From Roseateles violae (GTDB lineage Bacteria > Pseudomonadota > Gammaproteobacteria > Burkholderiales > Burkholderiaceae_C): a stretch of 64,000 bases of DNA. Shown piece after piece: positions 6,349 to 15,932 of this stretch. The notes beneath the pieces are model-generated. The model searched no databases. It was not told the DNA's origin and saw nothing but the letters and a program-made list of their open reading frames with translations. A program made the position numbers and the translations under genes. How positions within the stretch are numbered: the first letter of the stretch is position 1; each line of letters opens with the position of its first letter. The DNA lies in assembly GCF_030410485.1 (NCBI RefSeq), contig NZ_JAUHHC010000002.1, forward strand, positions 434,001 through 498,000, in the 5' to 3' direction.

Positions 6349-9147
6349 TCACTCGAGGGTGCTAAGCAGGCTGCGGGCGTCCTGGATGCCTTCGAAATTG
6401 GGCGCCCGCAGGGCCGCCTGCAATTCTTCGCGGGCCTCGCTCTTGCGGCCGGCCTTGGCCAGCACGGTCGCCAGGTGGTAGCGGATCTCCGGATTATTCG
6501 GTTCACGCAGACGCGCGTCGCGCAGCAGTGTCAAGGCCTTGTCCATGTTGCCGGCGATATGGTTGGCCCAGCCGGCCGTGTCGATCACCAGCGGGTTGTA
6601 CGGCGCCAGCGCCAGCGCCTTCTCGGCTACCTTCAGCGCCCCGGGATCCTTCTGGCGCAACAACACATTGGCGAGGTTGTTCATCGCCTCCGCATCGCTG
6701 GGTCGCAGCTGCAGCGCCGCCTCGTAGCTGCGGCGGGCCGCCGCATAGTTGCCGCTGCGGGCCTGGGCGTCGGCCAGGGCCTTCTGGACCGGGAAGTCCT
6801 TCGCATGCGTGCGCATCCAGCGCTCGGCCAGCTCGATGGCTGGCTTGCCGTTGTCCTGCCGGGCCAGCGCCGCGAACAGGCGCAGCAGGGTCTGGCTGTT
6901 CGGCTCGATCTCGTGGGCGCGGCGCAAGGATTCGATCGCCGCCGCGGGCTGGCCGCGCGCGCCTGCCACATCGGCCAGCAGGGCATGGCCGACGGCCAGC
7001 TTCGGATGCTGGGCGATGATCTGCCGGGCCCGGCGTTCCGCCTTGGCCGCTTCGTTCTGCGCCAGCTCCAGGCTGGTCATCAGCGCCATCGCCGGCAGGT
7101 AGTCGGGCGAGGCGGTCAGTGCCTTGTCCAGGCTGTAGGCGGCCCCTGCCAGATCGCGCAGCTGCATCTGCGCGGCGGCGATCTCGACCTGCGCCGCCGC
7201 GTCGAAGGCGGCGCGCCGCGAGGCGATGGTCAGGGTGCTGCGGGCGCCGGCGGCGTTGCCATTGGCGATCTGCGCGCGCGCATAGGCCTGCAGCGCGCTG
7301 ACATCCTCGGGCAGCTTGGCCAGCAGCAGCTTGGCGGCGTTCAGGGCCTTGGCGGCCTGGCCCTTGCGCAGATGCCAGGCGACCAGCGCGAAGTTGGCGC
7401 GGGTCTCGTTGGCGCCGCTGGCCTCGACGGCGGCCTCCAGCCACTTCAGCGCCTCCTCGTCGCTGCCCCAGACCTCGTGCAGCACGGCCATCTCGTAGCG
7501 CGCGTCGATATTGCTGTCGTTGTCCTTCAGGACAGCGTTCAGGCGCTTGCGCGCCGATTCGAAATCGCGGCTCAGGATGTCGACCCGCGCCAGCCCCAGC
7601 CGGGCCTCGAGCTGCTGCGGATCGAGCCTTAGCGCCGCCTCGTAGGCCAGGCGCGCACCGGCGTAGTCGCGCGCACGGGTCTTGGCCAGGCCCTGCACGA
7701 CCAGCACGCTGGCATTGCCGGGGTTGATCTTGACCAGCGCATCGGCGATGCCCTGGGCCTTGGCCGTCTGGCCGCTGCGCAGATAGACATCGACCAGGGC
7801 CAGCCCCGTATAGGGCTGGCGCGGATCGGTCTTGAAGGCCTTCTCGAGTTCGGCGATCGCACCCGAAGCCTGGCCGCTGCGCATCAGGCTCAGCCCCAGC
7901 GCGGTGCGGAAGCGCGGATCGTCCTTGGCGCGCAGCGCCTCTTGCATCAGCGCGGTCGCCTTTGCATGGCGTCCCTGGGCCATCTGCGTCGAGGCCAGCA
8001 TCAGCAGTGCCTGGCCATCACCGCCATGCACGCGCAGATAGGCTTCCAGCAGCTCGTTGGCGCGGCCGTAGGCGCCTTCGGCGATCGCGATGTGGGCCAG
8101 CAGCTTGGCCAGCGGGGTGTTCGCCTGGTGGCGCAGCGCGTACTCCAGATAGGGCTTGGCCTCCTCGAACTCGTTCAGGCCGAAGTGCGCCATGCCGTTC
8201 AGCATCAACGCCTGTGGCCGGTAGCGGATCGACTCGATCGGCACCGGATCGAGTCGCTCGGTCACCGCTCTCAGCGCCGCGCGGGCGGCGGTGGCGTCGC
8301 CAGCGCGCTCGGCCAGCAGCGCGCGCAGATAGTTCGGCCGCGGATCGCCGGGCGCCACGCTGCGCAGCCAGGCCAGATCGGCTTGGGCGTCTTTGTCGCG
8401 GCCCAGATCGAGCAACAGGGCGGCCCGCGCCATCCGCGCTTCGAGATGGCGGGCGTCAATCTTCAGCGCGCGGTCGTACTGCGCCAGTGCCTCGCGCGTC
8501 AGTCCCTGGACATGCAGGACGGTGGCCTTTTGATAGACGGCCTCGGCCGAGTCGGGCGCCAGCTCCAGCGCCTGATCGGCCGCCGCCAGCGCCTCGCGCA
8601 GCTGATTCGCGCGCAGCCGCACCGGCACCTCGCCGAGCCAGGTAGCGGCGGAGTTGGGATGGATGGATCGTGCGTCCTCGATCGCGCGCATCGCGCTGCG
8701 GCTGTCGCCGAGGTCGGTATAGGCGGCCGCGCGCAGCAGCAGCAACTGCAGCTGCGTCTCGGCCGGCAGGCCGGCCACGCGCAGCTGCGGATGGGCGAGC
8801 ATTTGTGACTGCTTGCCCTCGGCGATCATCGCCTGCGTCAGCGGTACGACGACCTCGGCCCGGTTGACGCCCAGGCGCAGCGCCTCGTTGAGCTCGATCG
8901 CGGCGTTCGCCGCCTCGCCCTGGGCCAGCAGGGCCTTGCCCATCAGCACATGGACCGGCAGCAGGCTGGCATCGATCTGCTGCGCATTCTTCAGCTGGAT
9001 GATCGCGCCGGCCAGATCGCGGCGCTCATAGCGCTTCAGCGCGTCTTCGTAAAAGCGCGCCGCCTTGCCGTCGGACTGCGCCAGGGCATGGCCGGCGGCC
9101 AGCGCCAGCATCAGGGGCAGAAGTCGGCGCCGCAGGAATGGGGTCAT
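6349..9147 (-). CDS. prsT: PEP-CTERM system TPR-repeat protein PrsT
   Basis: A 932-residue periplasmic protein: a signal peptide (MTPFLRRRLLPLMLALAAGHALAQ, shown here as two parts MTPFLRRRLL and PLMLALAAGHALAQ) followed by about twenty tetratricopeptide repeats to the end. Length, repeat content and phrases such as AGAIIQLKNAQQIDASLLPVHVLMGKALL in pieces (IIQLKNAQQID; LMGKALLAQGE; LAPYNPLVIDTAGW) match the PrsT family, which occurs with exosortase/EPS loci and PEP-CTERM proteins. Its exact role is unknown; scaffolding of export or polysaccharide assembly is proposed for such TPR proteins. A PEP-CTERM gene lies 167 bp downstream. The start at 9147 was preferred over 9195 because it gives a normal signal peptide. 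Confidence 0.82.
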   Translation of the reverse strand: MTPFLRRRLLPLMLALAAGHALAQSDGKAARFYEDALKRYERRDLAGAIIQLKNAQQIDASLLPVHVLMGKALLAQGEAANAAIELNEALRLGVNRAEVVVPLTQAMIAEGKQSQMLAHPQLRVAGLPAETQLQLLLLRAAAYTDLGDSRSAMRAIEDARSIHPNSAATWLGEVPVRLRANQLREALAAADQALELAPDSAEAVYQKATVLHVQGLTREALAQYDRALKIDARHLEARMARAALLLDLGRDKDAQADLAWLRSVAPGDPRPNYLRALLAERAGDATAARAALRAVTERLDPVPIESIRYRPQALMLNGMAHFGLNEFEEAKPYLEYALRHQANTPLAKLLAHIAIAEGAYGRANELLEAYLRVHGGDGQALLMLASTQMAQGRHAKATALMQEALRAKDDPRFRTALGLSLMRSGQASGAIAELEKAFKTDPRQPYTGLALVDVYLRSGQTAKAQGIADALVKINPGNASVLVVQGLAKTRARDYAGARLAYEAALRLDPQQLEARLGLARVDILSRDFESARKRLNAVLKDNDSNIDARYEMAVLHEVWGSDEEALKWLEAAVEASGANETRANFALVAWHLRKGQAAKALNAAKLLLAKLPEDVSALQAYARAQIANGNAAGARSTLTIASRRAAFDAAAQVEIAAAQMQLRDLAGAAYSLDKALTASPDYLPAMALMTSLELAQNEAAKAERRARQIIAQHPKLAVGHALLADVAGARGQPAAAIESLRRAHEIEPNSQTLLRLFAALARQDNGKPAIELAERWMRTHAKDFPVQKALADAQARSGNYAAARRSYEAALQLRPSDAEAMNNLANVLLRQKDPGALKVAEKALALAPYNPLVIDTAGWANHIAGNMDKALTLLRDARLREPNNPEIRYHLATVLAKAGRKSEAREELQAALRAPNFEGIQDARSLLSTLE

Positions 9148-9281
9148 GGCTGAAGGAGCTCGGATTCGGCGTCGGGGTGGACCGCCATCGGGCAAGGACG
9201 GCGGATTCTTGCAGAATCGCCGCGCGGCGGGCGCCGCGGAGCCGGCGGCCGGGTGCCGGAAACGGCATTTTTTCCGCGGCT

Positions 9282-9947
9282 TCAGTAACGCAGATCCAGC
9301 GTCAGGATGTCGTTGTCCCGGCGCATCTGGAAGCGGGTCAGGAAGCTGTTGCCCAGCAGCACATGGCTCATCACGCCGGGGATGACGATCGCCTCGACAT
9401 TGCGGACCTCGACATCGCCGATGCGCACGCTGTTCAGATAGATCTGGTGCGCCGGCGCCGCGCCATTGGCCGTCTGGGTCATCACGCGGCGGCCATCGCG
9501 AAAGCGCAGATTCATGCGCTCGGCCTCGATCTGGCTGATCGCGATGCTGGTCGCGCCGGTATCGACGAGGAACTGCGTGTGCTGGCCATTGATGGTGCCG
9601 TTGGCGGTGAAATGCCCGCCGGCGCCGGAGCTCAGCACGATCTGCCGGCCGGCGTTGGGCATCTCGGCCGCGCCGATGCGGCCCGGTGAGGCGCCCAGCA
9701 GCAAGGCCTGACGCCGCCCGTCGATCTCGACCACGGCGCGACCTTCCTCCAGCGCCAGCAGCCGCACCCCGCGCACGCTCTGGCCGACCGGCACCGTGCG
9801 CGGCTCGCCGTCGATCAGCAGCAGCGCCGCCTTCTGCCCCAGGCTGCCGTTGAAGCTGACCGTCGGCGCGCTGCCCGCGCCTTGCTGGCCCCAGGCCGAC
9901 GCGGCCACCAGCAGGGCGGCGAGGGCGAGGGCGCGGCGGCGCAGCAT
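9282..9947 (-). CDS. Retropepsin-like aspartic protease (clan AA, TIGR02281-type), exported
   Basis: A 221-residue protein with a signal peptide (MLRRRALALAALLVAASAWG). The C-terminal half is a single-lobed aspartic protease domain: FLVDTGATSIAIS holds the catalytic Asp, and VLLGNSFLTRFQM is the conserved second motif. Because one lobe supplies one Asp, the active enzyme should be a homodimer. The N-terminal half is a small beta domain seen in related bacterial proteins. It starts 8 bp after yajQ ends, implying co-transcription. The substrate is unknown. Confidence 0.8.
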   Translation of the reverse strand: MLRRRALALAALLVAASAWGQQGAGSAPTVSFNGSLGQKAALLLIDGEPRTVPVGQSVRGVRLLALEEGRAVVEIDGRRQALLLGASPGRIGAAEMPNAGRQIVLSSGAGGHFTANGTINGQHTQFLVDTGATSIAISQIEAERMNLRFRDGRRVMTQTANGAAPAHQIYLNSVRIGDVEVRNVEAIVIPGVMSHVLLGNSFLTRFQMRRDNDILTLDLRY

Positions 9948-9955
9948 GGCGGTGC

Positions 9956-10450
9956 TCAGTCGCGGAAGTTGTTGTAGCTCAGCGGCACGTCGGACAGCTC
10001 CTTCTTCAGCAAGGCGATCGTCTGCTGCAGATCGTCGCGGTTCTTGCCGGTGACGCGCACGCTATCGCCCTGGATCGAGGCCTGCACCTTCAGCTTGCTG
10101 TTCTTGATCGTGCCGACGATCTTCTTGGCCAGCTCGGCCTCGATGCCGTTCTTGATCTTGTAGACCTGGCGCACCTTGTCGCCGCCCAGCTTGTCGATCT
10201 TGTCCTTCTTGTCGAGGAAGTTGATCACCACGTCCTGCTTGACCAGCTTGCCATACAGCACCGCCTCGATCTGCTCGAGCTGGAACTCGCTGTCGCCGGT
10301 GGCGAGGATTTCCTTTTCCTTGTCCTTCAACTCGACCTGGGCGCTGGTGCCCTTGAAGTCGAAGCGGGTGCCGATTTCCTTGGCGCTGTTGTCCACGCCA
10401 TTCTTGATCTTGACCATATCGGGTTCGAGGACGGTGTCGAAGCTGGGCAT
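9956..10450 (-). CDS. yajQ: YajQ family cyclic-di-GMP-binding protein
   Basis: A 164-residue cytosolic protein starting [20 protein letters not shown] and ending [11 protein letters not shown], both diagnostic of YajQ. Members have two RRM-like ferredoxin folds; some (for example Xanthomonas YajQ homologues) bind cyclic-di-GMP and influence transcription. An upstream in-frame extension of 51 residues is not protein-like and was rejected. The gene is divergent from murB with an 82-bp spacer that holds a terminator-like hairpin directly in front of this start codon. Confidence 0.88.
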   Translation of the reverse strand: MPSFDTVLEPDMVKIKNGVDNSAKEIGTRFDFKGTSAQVELKDKEKEILATGDSEFQLEQIEAVLYGKLVKQDVVINFLDKKDKIDKLGGDKVRQVYKIKNGIEAELAKKIVGTIKNSKLKVQASIQGDSVRVTGKNRDDLQQTIALLKKELSDVPLSYNNFRD

Positions 10451-10462
10451 CAGATATCTGCT

Positions 10463-10495
10463 TAAAAAAAGAAAAAGGTAAAAGCCGAAGGCTTT
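10463..10495 (-). terminator. Terminator-like hairpin plus T-rich tract in the yajQ leader
   Basis: On the minus strand AAAGCC-TTC-GGCTTT is followed by the T-rich run TTTTACCTTTTTCTTTTTTT in two parts, ending about 13 bases before the yajQ ATG. It could be a transcription attenuator, or the T-run could be an incidental AT-rich element. No upstream minus-strand gene needs a terminator here, since murB reads the other way. Confidence 0.4.
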
Positions 10496-10520
10496 CGACG
10501 AGGCAGGCTCCGCGCCGAGG

Positions 10521-10526
10521 CAAAAT
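10521..10526 (+). promoter_or_regulatory. Candidate -10 element of murB
   Basis: CAAAAT ends 6 bases before the murB ATG, so transcription would begin at or within a base or two of the start codon. No ribosome-binding site is visible upstream. This fits a leaderless transcript but is unproven; the -35 region is weak. Confidence 0.35.
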
Positions 10527-10532
10527 TCTGCC

Positions 10533-11609
10533 ATGCAGGAACAAGCTGTGAATCCCCCGAATGGGTCGGCCGCCGCGCGGCTCGCCATCGAGCACGAGGT
10601 CAATCTGAAGCCCTACAACAGCTTCGGGCTGCCCGCCGTCGCCGGCACCCTGGTGCGCATCCGCGAGGCCGCCGATGTGCGCCGCGTCGTCGACCACCCG
10701 CAACTGGGCCGGCGGGCGAAGTTCGTGCTCGGCGGCGGCAGCAATATCGTGCTGACCAAGGACATGGACGCGGTGGTGCTGAAGATCGAGATTCCCGGCC
10801 TGCGCCTGCTGGAAGAACGCGAAGACGCCTGGATTGTCGAGGCGGGGGCCGGCGTCGCCTGGCATCAGCTGGTGCAATGGTCGATCGACGCGGGTTATCC
10901 CGGGCTCGAGAACCTGGCGCTGATCCCCGGCACCGTTGGCGCCGCGCCGGTGCAGAACATCGGCGCCTATGGCCTGGAGCTGAAGGACCGGCTGGAGAGC
11001 GTCGAGGTCGTCGATCTGGTGACCGGCCGCGCGGCGCTGCTGCCGGCCTCGGTCTGCAAGTTCGGCTACCGCGACAGCGTGTTCAAGCACGAGGGTTTCG
11101 GCGGCCTGGCGGGCAAGAGCGTGATCACCCGCGTGCGCCTGCGCTGCCCGAAGCCCTGGCAGCCGGTGCTCGGCTATCTGGAACTGGAACGCAAGATCGC
11201 CGAGACCGGCATCGCCAGCCCGAGCGCGCGCCAGATCTTCGACTGGATCTGCGAGATCCGCCGCGCCAAGCTCCCCGACCCGGCGCAGATCGGCAATGCC
11301 GGCAGCTTCTTCAAGAACCCGGTCGTCAGCGAGGAACAGTGCCGCGACATCATCGGTCGCGACCCCGGCATCGTGCACTACCCGATGCCCGACGGCACGG
11401 TCAAGCTGGCCGCCGGCTGGATGATCGATGCCTGCGGCTGGAAGGGCAAGGCGGTCGGCGGCGCGGCCGTCTACGAGAAGCAGGCGCTGGTGCTGGTCAA
11501 CCGCGGCGAGGCGCGTGGCGCCGAGGTCGTCACCTTGGCGCGGGCGATCCAGGAAAGCGTCTACGGCCGCTTCGGCATCCGGCTCGAGCCGGAGCCGGTG
11601 CTGCTCTGA
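10533..11609 (+). CDS. murB: UDP-N-acetylmuramate dehydrogenase MurB
   Basis: A 358-residue cytosolic flavoenzyme that reduces UDP-GlcNAc-enolpyruvate to UDP-MurNAc in peptidoglycan synthesis. Visible are the substrate/FAD motif PYNSFGLPA, the FAD-binding [10 protein letters not shown], the [17 protein letters not shown] stretch, the proton-donor Ser258 in [10 protein letters not shown], and a C-terminal Glu in LEPEPVLL. The insertion pattern matches the E. coli-like type I enzyme. It is monocistronic, divergent from yajQ and convergent with the histidine kinase gene 9 bp away. Confidence 0.95.
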   Translation: MQEQAVNPPNGSAAARLAIEHEVNLKPYNSFGLPAVAGTLVRIREAADVRRVVDHPQLGRRAKFVLGGGSNIVLTKDMDAVVLKIEIPGLRLLEEREDAWIVEAGAGVAWHQLVQWSIDAGYPGLENLALIPGTVGAAPVQNIGAYGLELKDRLESVEVVDLVTGRAALLPASVCKFGYRDSVFKHEGFGGLAGKSVITRVRLRCPKPWQPVLGYLELERKIAETGIASPSARQIFDWICEIRRAKLPDPAQIGNAGSFFKNPVVSEEQCRDIIGRDPGIVHYPMPDGTVKLAAGWMIDACGWKGKAVGGAAVYEKQALVLVNRGEARGAEVVTLARAIQESVYGRFGIRLEPEPVLL

Positions 11610-11618
11610 GCCGGCCGA

Positions 11619-13829
11619 TCAGGCCAGGCCGCGCTCGCTGCACAGTGCCTCGCTGCGCCCCAGCGCCTCGAGCAGCGCGCCGATATGGCGCTCGATCTGC
11701 AGCCAGTCGGCCGCCTCGGCCAGCGCTGCCTCCAACGCCCGGGCCGGCTCGGCCACCAGATTCAGGCCCAGATTGGCGGCCGCCCCCTTGATGCTGTGCG
11801 TGGCGGCGCGCAGCGCGGCGCTGTCCTGGCGGCTTTGTGCCTGCTGCAGCGCGGCGCGGGTCGAGGCCAGGCCGGCGACGAAGCCCGCGTAGAGCTGGCG
11901 CACGCGCGCCTCGGGCAGATGGCGGCGCAGCTCGGCCAGGGTCCGCTCATCGAGGTGCGGGGCGAGCTGCGGCTCGCCCGGGCGCTCCGAGCCATGGCGC
12001 GCAATGGTTTGCGACAGTTGTTCGATACCGACCGGCTTGGCCAGGAAATCGTCCATGCCGGCCTGCAGCGCGCGTTCGCGCGCGGCCTCGTTGGCATCGG
12101 CCGACAGCGCGATGATGCGCACGGCCGACTTGGGCGCCGGCAGCGCGCGCATTGCCCGCGCCGCCTGGAAGCCGTCCATCATCGGCGTGTGCAGATCCAT
12201 CAGCACCAGATCGAAATCCTCGGTCTTCAGCCGCTGCAGGGCCTCCAGGCCGTTCTCGCAGAAGACCGCCTGATGGCCCAGCCGTTCCAGCACCGCGGCG
12301 AGGAAGGTGCGGTTGGTGTCGTGGTCCTCGGAGACCAGGATCTTCAGCCGGGTCGTGGCGCGCGCGGCCTGCTGCGCCGCTGCCGCGGCGGCCGGCGGCG
12401 GCTCGCAGGCCGGCAGGCGCAGCTCCAGCGCGAACACCGAACCCTGGCCCGGCTCGCTGGCGACATGGAGGTCGCCGCCCATCGCGCGGGCCAGCCGGCG
12501 CGACACCTCCAGGCTCAGGCCACCGCCGAAGCGGGGGGGCTGCCGGGCGTCGGCCTCGCTTGCACCGGCCGCGTCCCTGCGCTGGAACAGCCGCGCCTGG
12601 GTGGCCGCGTCCATGCCGATGCCGGTATCGCTGACCTCGAAGCGCAGCAGCTCGCGGCCCAGCGCGTCGTTCTGGCGGCTCAGCTGCAGCGCGACCCGGC
12701 CATGCTCGCTGAACTTCAGCGCATTGCCGAGCAGGTTCAGCAGGATCTGGCGCAGCCGGGTCGGGTCGGCGCTGACCCAGGCCGGCACGTCGCCGTCCAT
12801 CGCGATCCTCAGGTCCAGACCCTTGACCAGGGCCTGCGGCCAGCTCAGTTCTTCCAGCTCGCGCAGCAGGCCGGCCAGCTGCAGCGGCTGCGGGTGCAGC
12901 TCGATGCCGCCGGCCTCCAGCTTGGACACGTCGAGCAGATCGTTCAGCACCGACAGCAGGTGGCGAGCCGAATCGCTGGCCGCCTGCAGCTGGCCTTGCT
13001 GGGCCGGCGTCAGGCCGCTGTCCTTCAGCAGCGAGAGCATGCCCAGCAGCCCGTGCATCGGCGTGCGCAGCTCGTGGCTCATATGGGCCTGGAACACGCT
13101 CTTGGCGCGGCTGCCGAGCTCGACCTCCTGGCGTGCATCCTGCAGCCGCTGCGCCAGCGCCTTCTGCTCGCGTCCGTAGCGGGCGAGGCGGCGGAACTGG
13201 CGGATCATGACGGCGGCAAAGCTCAGCGCCAGCACGCACTGCAGCAGCGTCAGCGCGATGCTTTGCTGGTTCAGCCGGCGCACCAGCTCGTTGCGCTCGC
13301 TGACCTGGGCCGAGACATGGTGGGTGGCCGTCAGCGACAGCTCGCGGATCGCCTCGGCCAGGCCGTCCATGCGCTCGATCGCCTCGTTGAGCGCCTGCGG
13401 CCGCGCCCGCACCGTCTCGGCATTCAGCGGCAGCGCGTCGGCCCATTGCACGAAGCGGCGGCTGCGCTCCAGCGTACGGCGGTAGTCCGGATGTTCCTGC
13501 AGGATCTTGGCTGCATGCTCGTCCTCCAGCAGGCCCAGCCGGCTGACGAAGATCTCGTAGCGCTGCTCGACCGCCTCGGCGTCGATCGCGACGCTGGGCC
13601 CGGCCGCCTGCTCCAGCGCCAGGCGCAGCTTCAGGTACTCGACCTCGAACTGGAACAGGCTCCAGACCAGGTAGTCGTCCTGGTAGCGGGTGGTCGCATT
13701 GAGCAGCTTGAACTGGTGCGCCTGCAGCAGGCCGACGGCGCCGAAGGCCAGCACCAGCATGGCGCCCAGCGCGGCCAGGAGCATGCGCAGGGAGCGGCGG
13801 CGGCGGCTGGCCGGCGGGGTCTTCATCAC
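11619..13829 (-). CDS. Hybrid sensor histidine kinase with receiver and Hpt domains
   Basis: A 736-residue inner-membrane kinase. A first membrane helix (residues 16-36) and a second (about 191-211) enclose a helical periplasmic sensor. HisKA follows with His252 in SHELRTP, then the ATPase domain (N-box QILLNLLGNALKFS; DTGIGM; a shortened GGGLSL box). A receiver has Asp545 in LVLMDLHTP and Lys598 in AKPVG, and the C-terminal Hpt has His678 in ATHSIKGAAANLG. The phosphorelay can run to Hpt, but no separate response regulator is next door. It overlaps the upstream gene by 4 bp (ATGA), suggesting that the secreted protein encoded there works with this sensor. Confidence 0.9.
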   Translation of the reverse strand: MMKTPPASRRRRSLRMLLAALGAMLVLAFGAVGLLQAHQFKLLNATTRYQDDYLVWSLFQFEVEYLKLRLALEQAAGPSVAIDAEAVEQRYEIFVSRLGLLEDEHAAKILQEHPDYRRTLERSRRFVQWADALPLNAETVRARPQALNEAIERMDGLAEAIRELSLTATHHVSAQVSERNELVRRLNQQSIALTLLQCVLALSFAAVMIRQFRRLARYGREQKALAQRLQDARQEVELGSRAKSVFQAHMSHELRTPMHGLLGMLSLLKDSGLTPAQQGQLQAASDSARHLLSVLNDLLDVSKLEAGGIELHPQPLQLAGLLRELEELSWPQALVKGLDLRIAMDGDVPAWVSADPTRLRQILLNLLGNALKFSEHGRVALQLSRQNDALGRELLRFEVSDTGIGMDAATQARLFQRRDAAGASEADARQPPRFGGGLSLEVSRRLARAMGGDLHVASEPGQGSVFALELRLPACEPPPAAAAAAQQAARATTRLKILVSEDHDTNRTFLAAVLERLGHQAVFCENGLEALQRLKTEDFDLVLMDLHTPMMDGFQAARAMRALPAPKSAVRIIALSADANEAARERALQAGMDDFLAKPVGIEQLSQTIARHGSERPGEPQLAPHLDERTLAELRRHLPEARVRQLYAGFVAGLASTRAALQQAQSRQDSAALRAATHSIKGAAANLGLNLVAEPARALEAALAEAADWLQIERHIGALLEALGRSEALCSERGLA

Positions 13830-14367
13830 TGGACCGCCAGCGCCTTGAGCTGCCAGGCCGAGCGGCCGTAATAGACCGTGTTGCGCAGCTGCTCGTCCTT
13901 GTCGAAGGGATAGATGATGAACAGCGGGCCCTTGTCGCGCACGGCCATCGGCCGGTCGTCCATCAGGCGCGCCAGCAGCACCTCGTGGCGCTGCGCGTCG
14001 TCCAGCGGGATCGTGACCTTGTAGTCGTTGATGGCCCGCGCCTCCAGCTTGCGGCCCTGCTGGCTGGTGTCCACGCCGGCCGCCGCCAGCACGTCGCGCA
14101 GCAGCGGGCCGGTGAACTTGCGCGGGCCCTGATACCAGGGCGTCTTGGTCGTGAAGCTGTGCTGCGGCAGCGCCGCCAGCATGGCCATGTCGAAGCTGGC
14201 CTGGCCCTTGCCGTCGTTCGGCGAGCGCAGCGGCCCGCTGATCGTCAGCACCACCTTGCCGCTGGGCGCTTCCAGCGCCCAGGCGCCGGGCAGGGCGGCC
14301 AGCAGCAGCGCCGCCGCAGCCAGCCAGATCCGGCGCCGCGACCGCGGCGCGTTGGGCCGGCCCTGCA

Positions 14368-14368
<1 letters not shown>
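13826..14368 (-). CDS. Secreted protein of the oxidoreductase molybdopterin-binding fold, lacking the metal-ligand cysteine
   Basis: A 180-residue protein with a signal peptide (residues about 13-31, IWLAAAALLLAALPGAWA). The body resembles the sulfite-oxidase-type molybdopterin-binding domain: VVLTISGPL, FDMAMLAALPQHSF, TPWYQGPRKFTGPLLRDVL and GPLFIIYPFD. The whole protein has no cysteine, so the Mo-coordinating residue is absent and redox catalysis is unlikely. It overlaps argG by one base and the sensor kinase by four bases, so translation is coupled; a periplasmic ligand-binding partner for the kinase is my inference. Confidence 0.7.
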
Positions 14369-15717
<1,349 letters not shown>

Positions 15718-15932
15718 CTAAATGTAGGCGAGCGGGGGGCGGCCCGGGCCGGGCGACGGCGCAAGCGATGCATTTTCTGTCAAATTAGGACCAATCCCGG
15801 CCGGCGCTGTTGCGGCATTGCCCCGCCGGCCGTGTCTCGGCAGCGACAGGTGTTGCGCCGGCCGGCAGACCAGAATGGGGGCGAACCGGCCCAGACCGGC
15901 TTTTACAGTCCAAGAACCAGGAGACATTTGTT

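Noticed and set aside
10451-10603. A 51-residue N-terminal extension of YajQ
   Set aside because: Not conserved in YajQ; it would start inside murB and pass through the T-rich hairpin region.
11685-13871. A 728-codon plus-strand frame
   Set aside because: Shadow of the hybrid histidine kinase, whose H, N, D and Hpt motifs are intact on the other strand.
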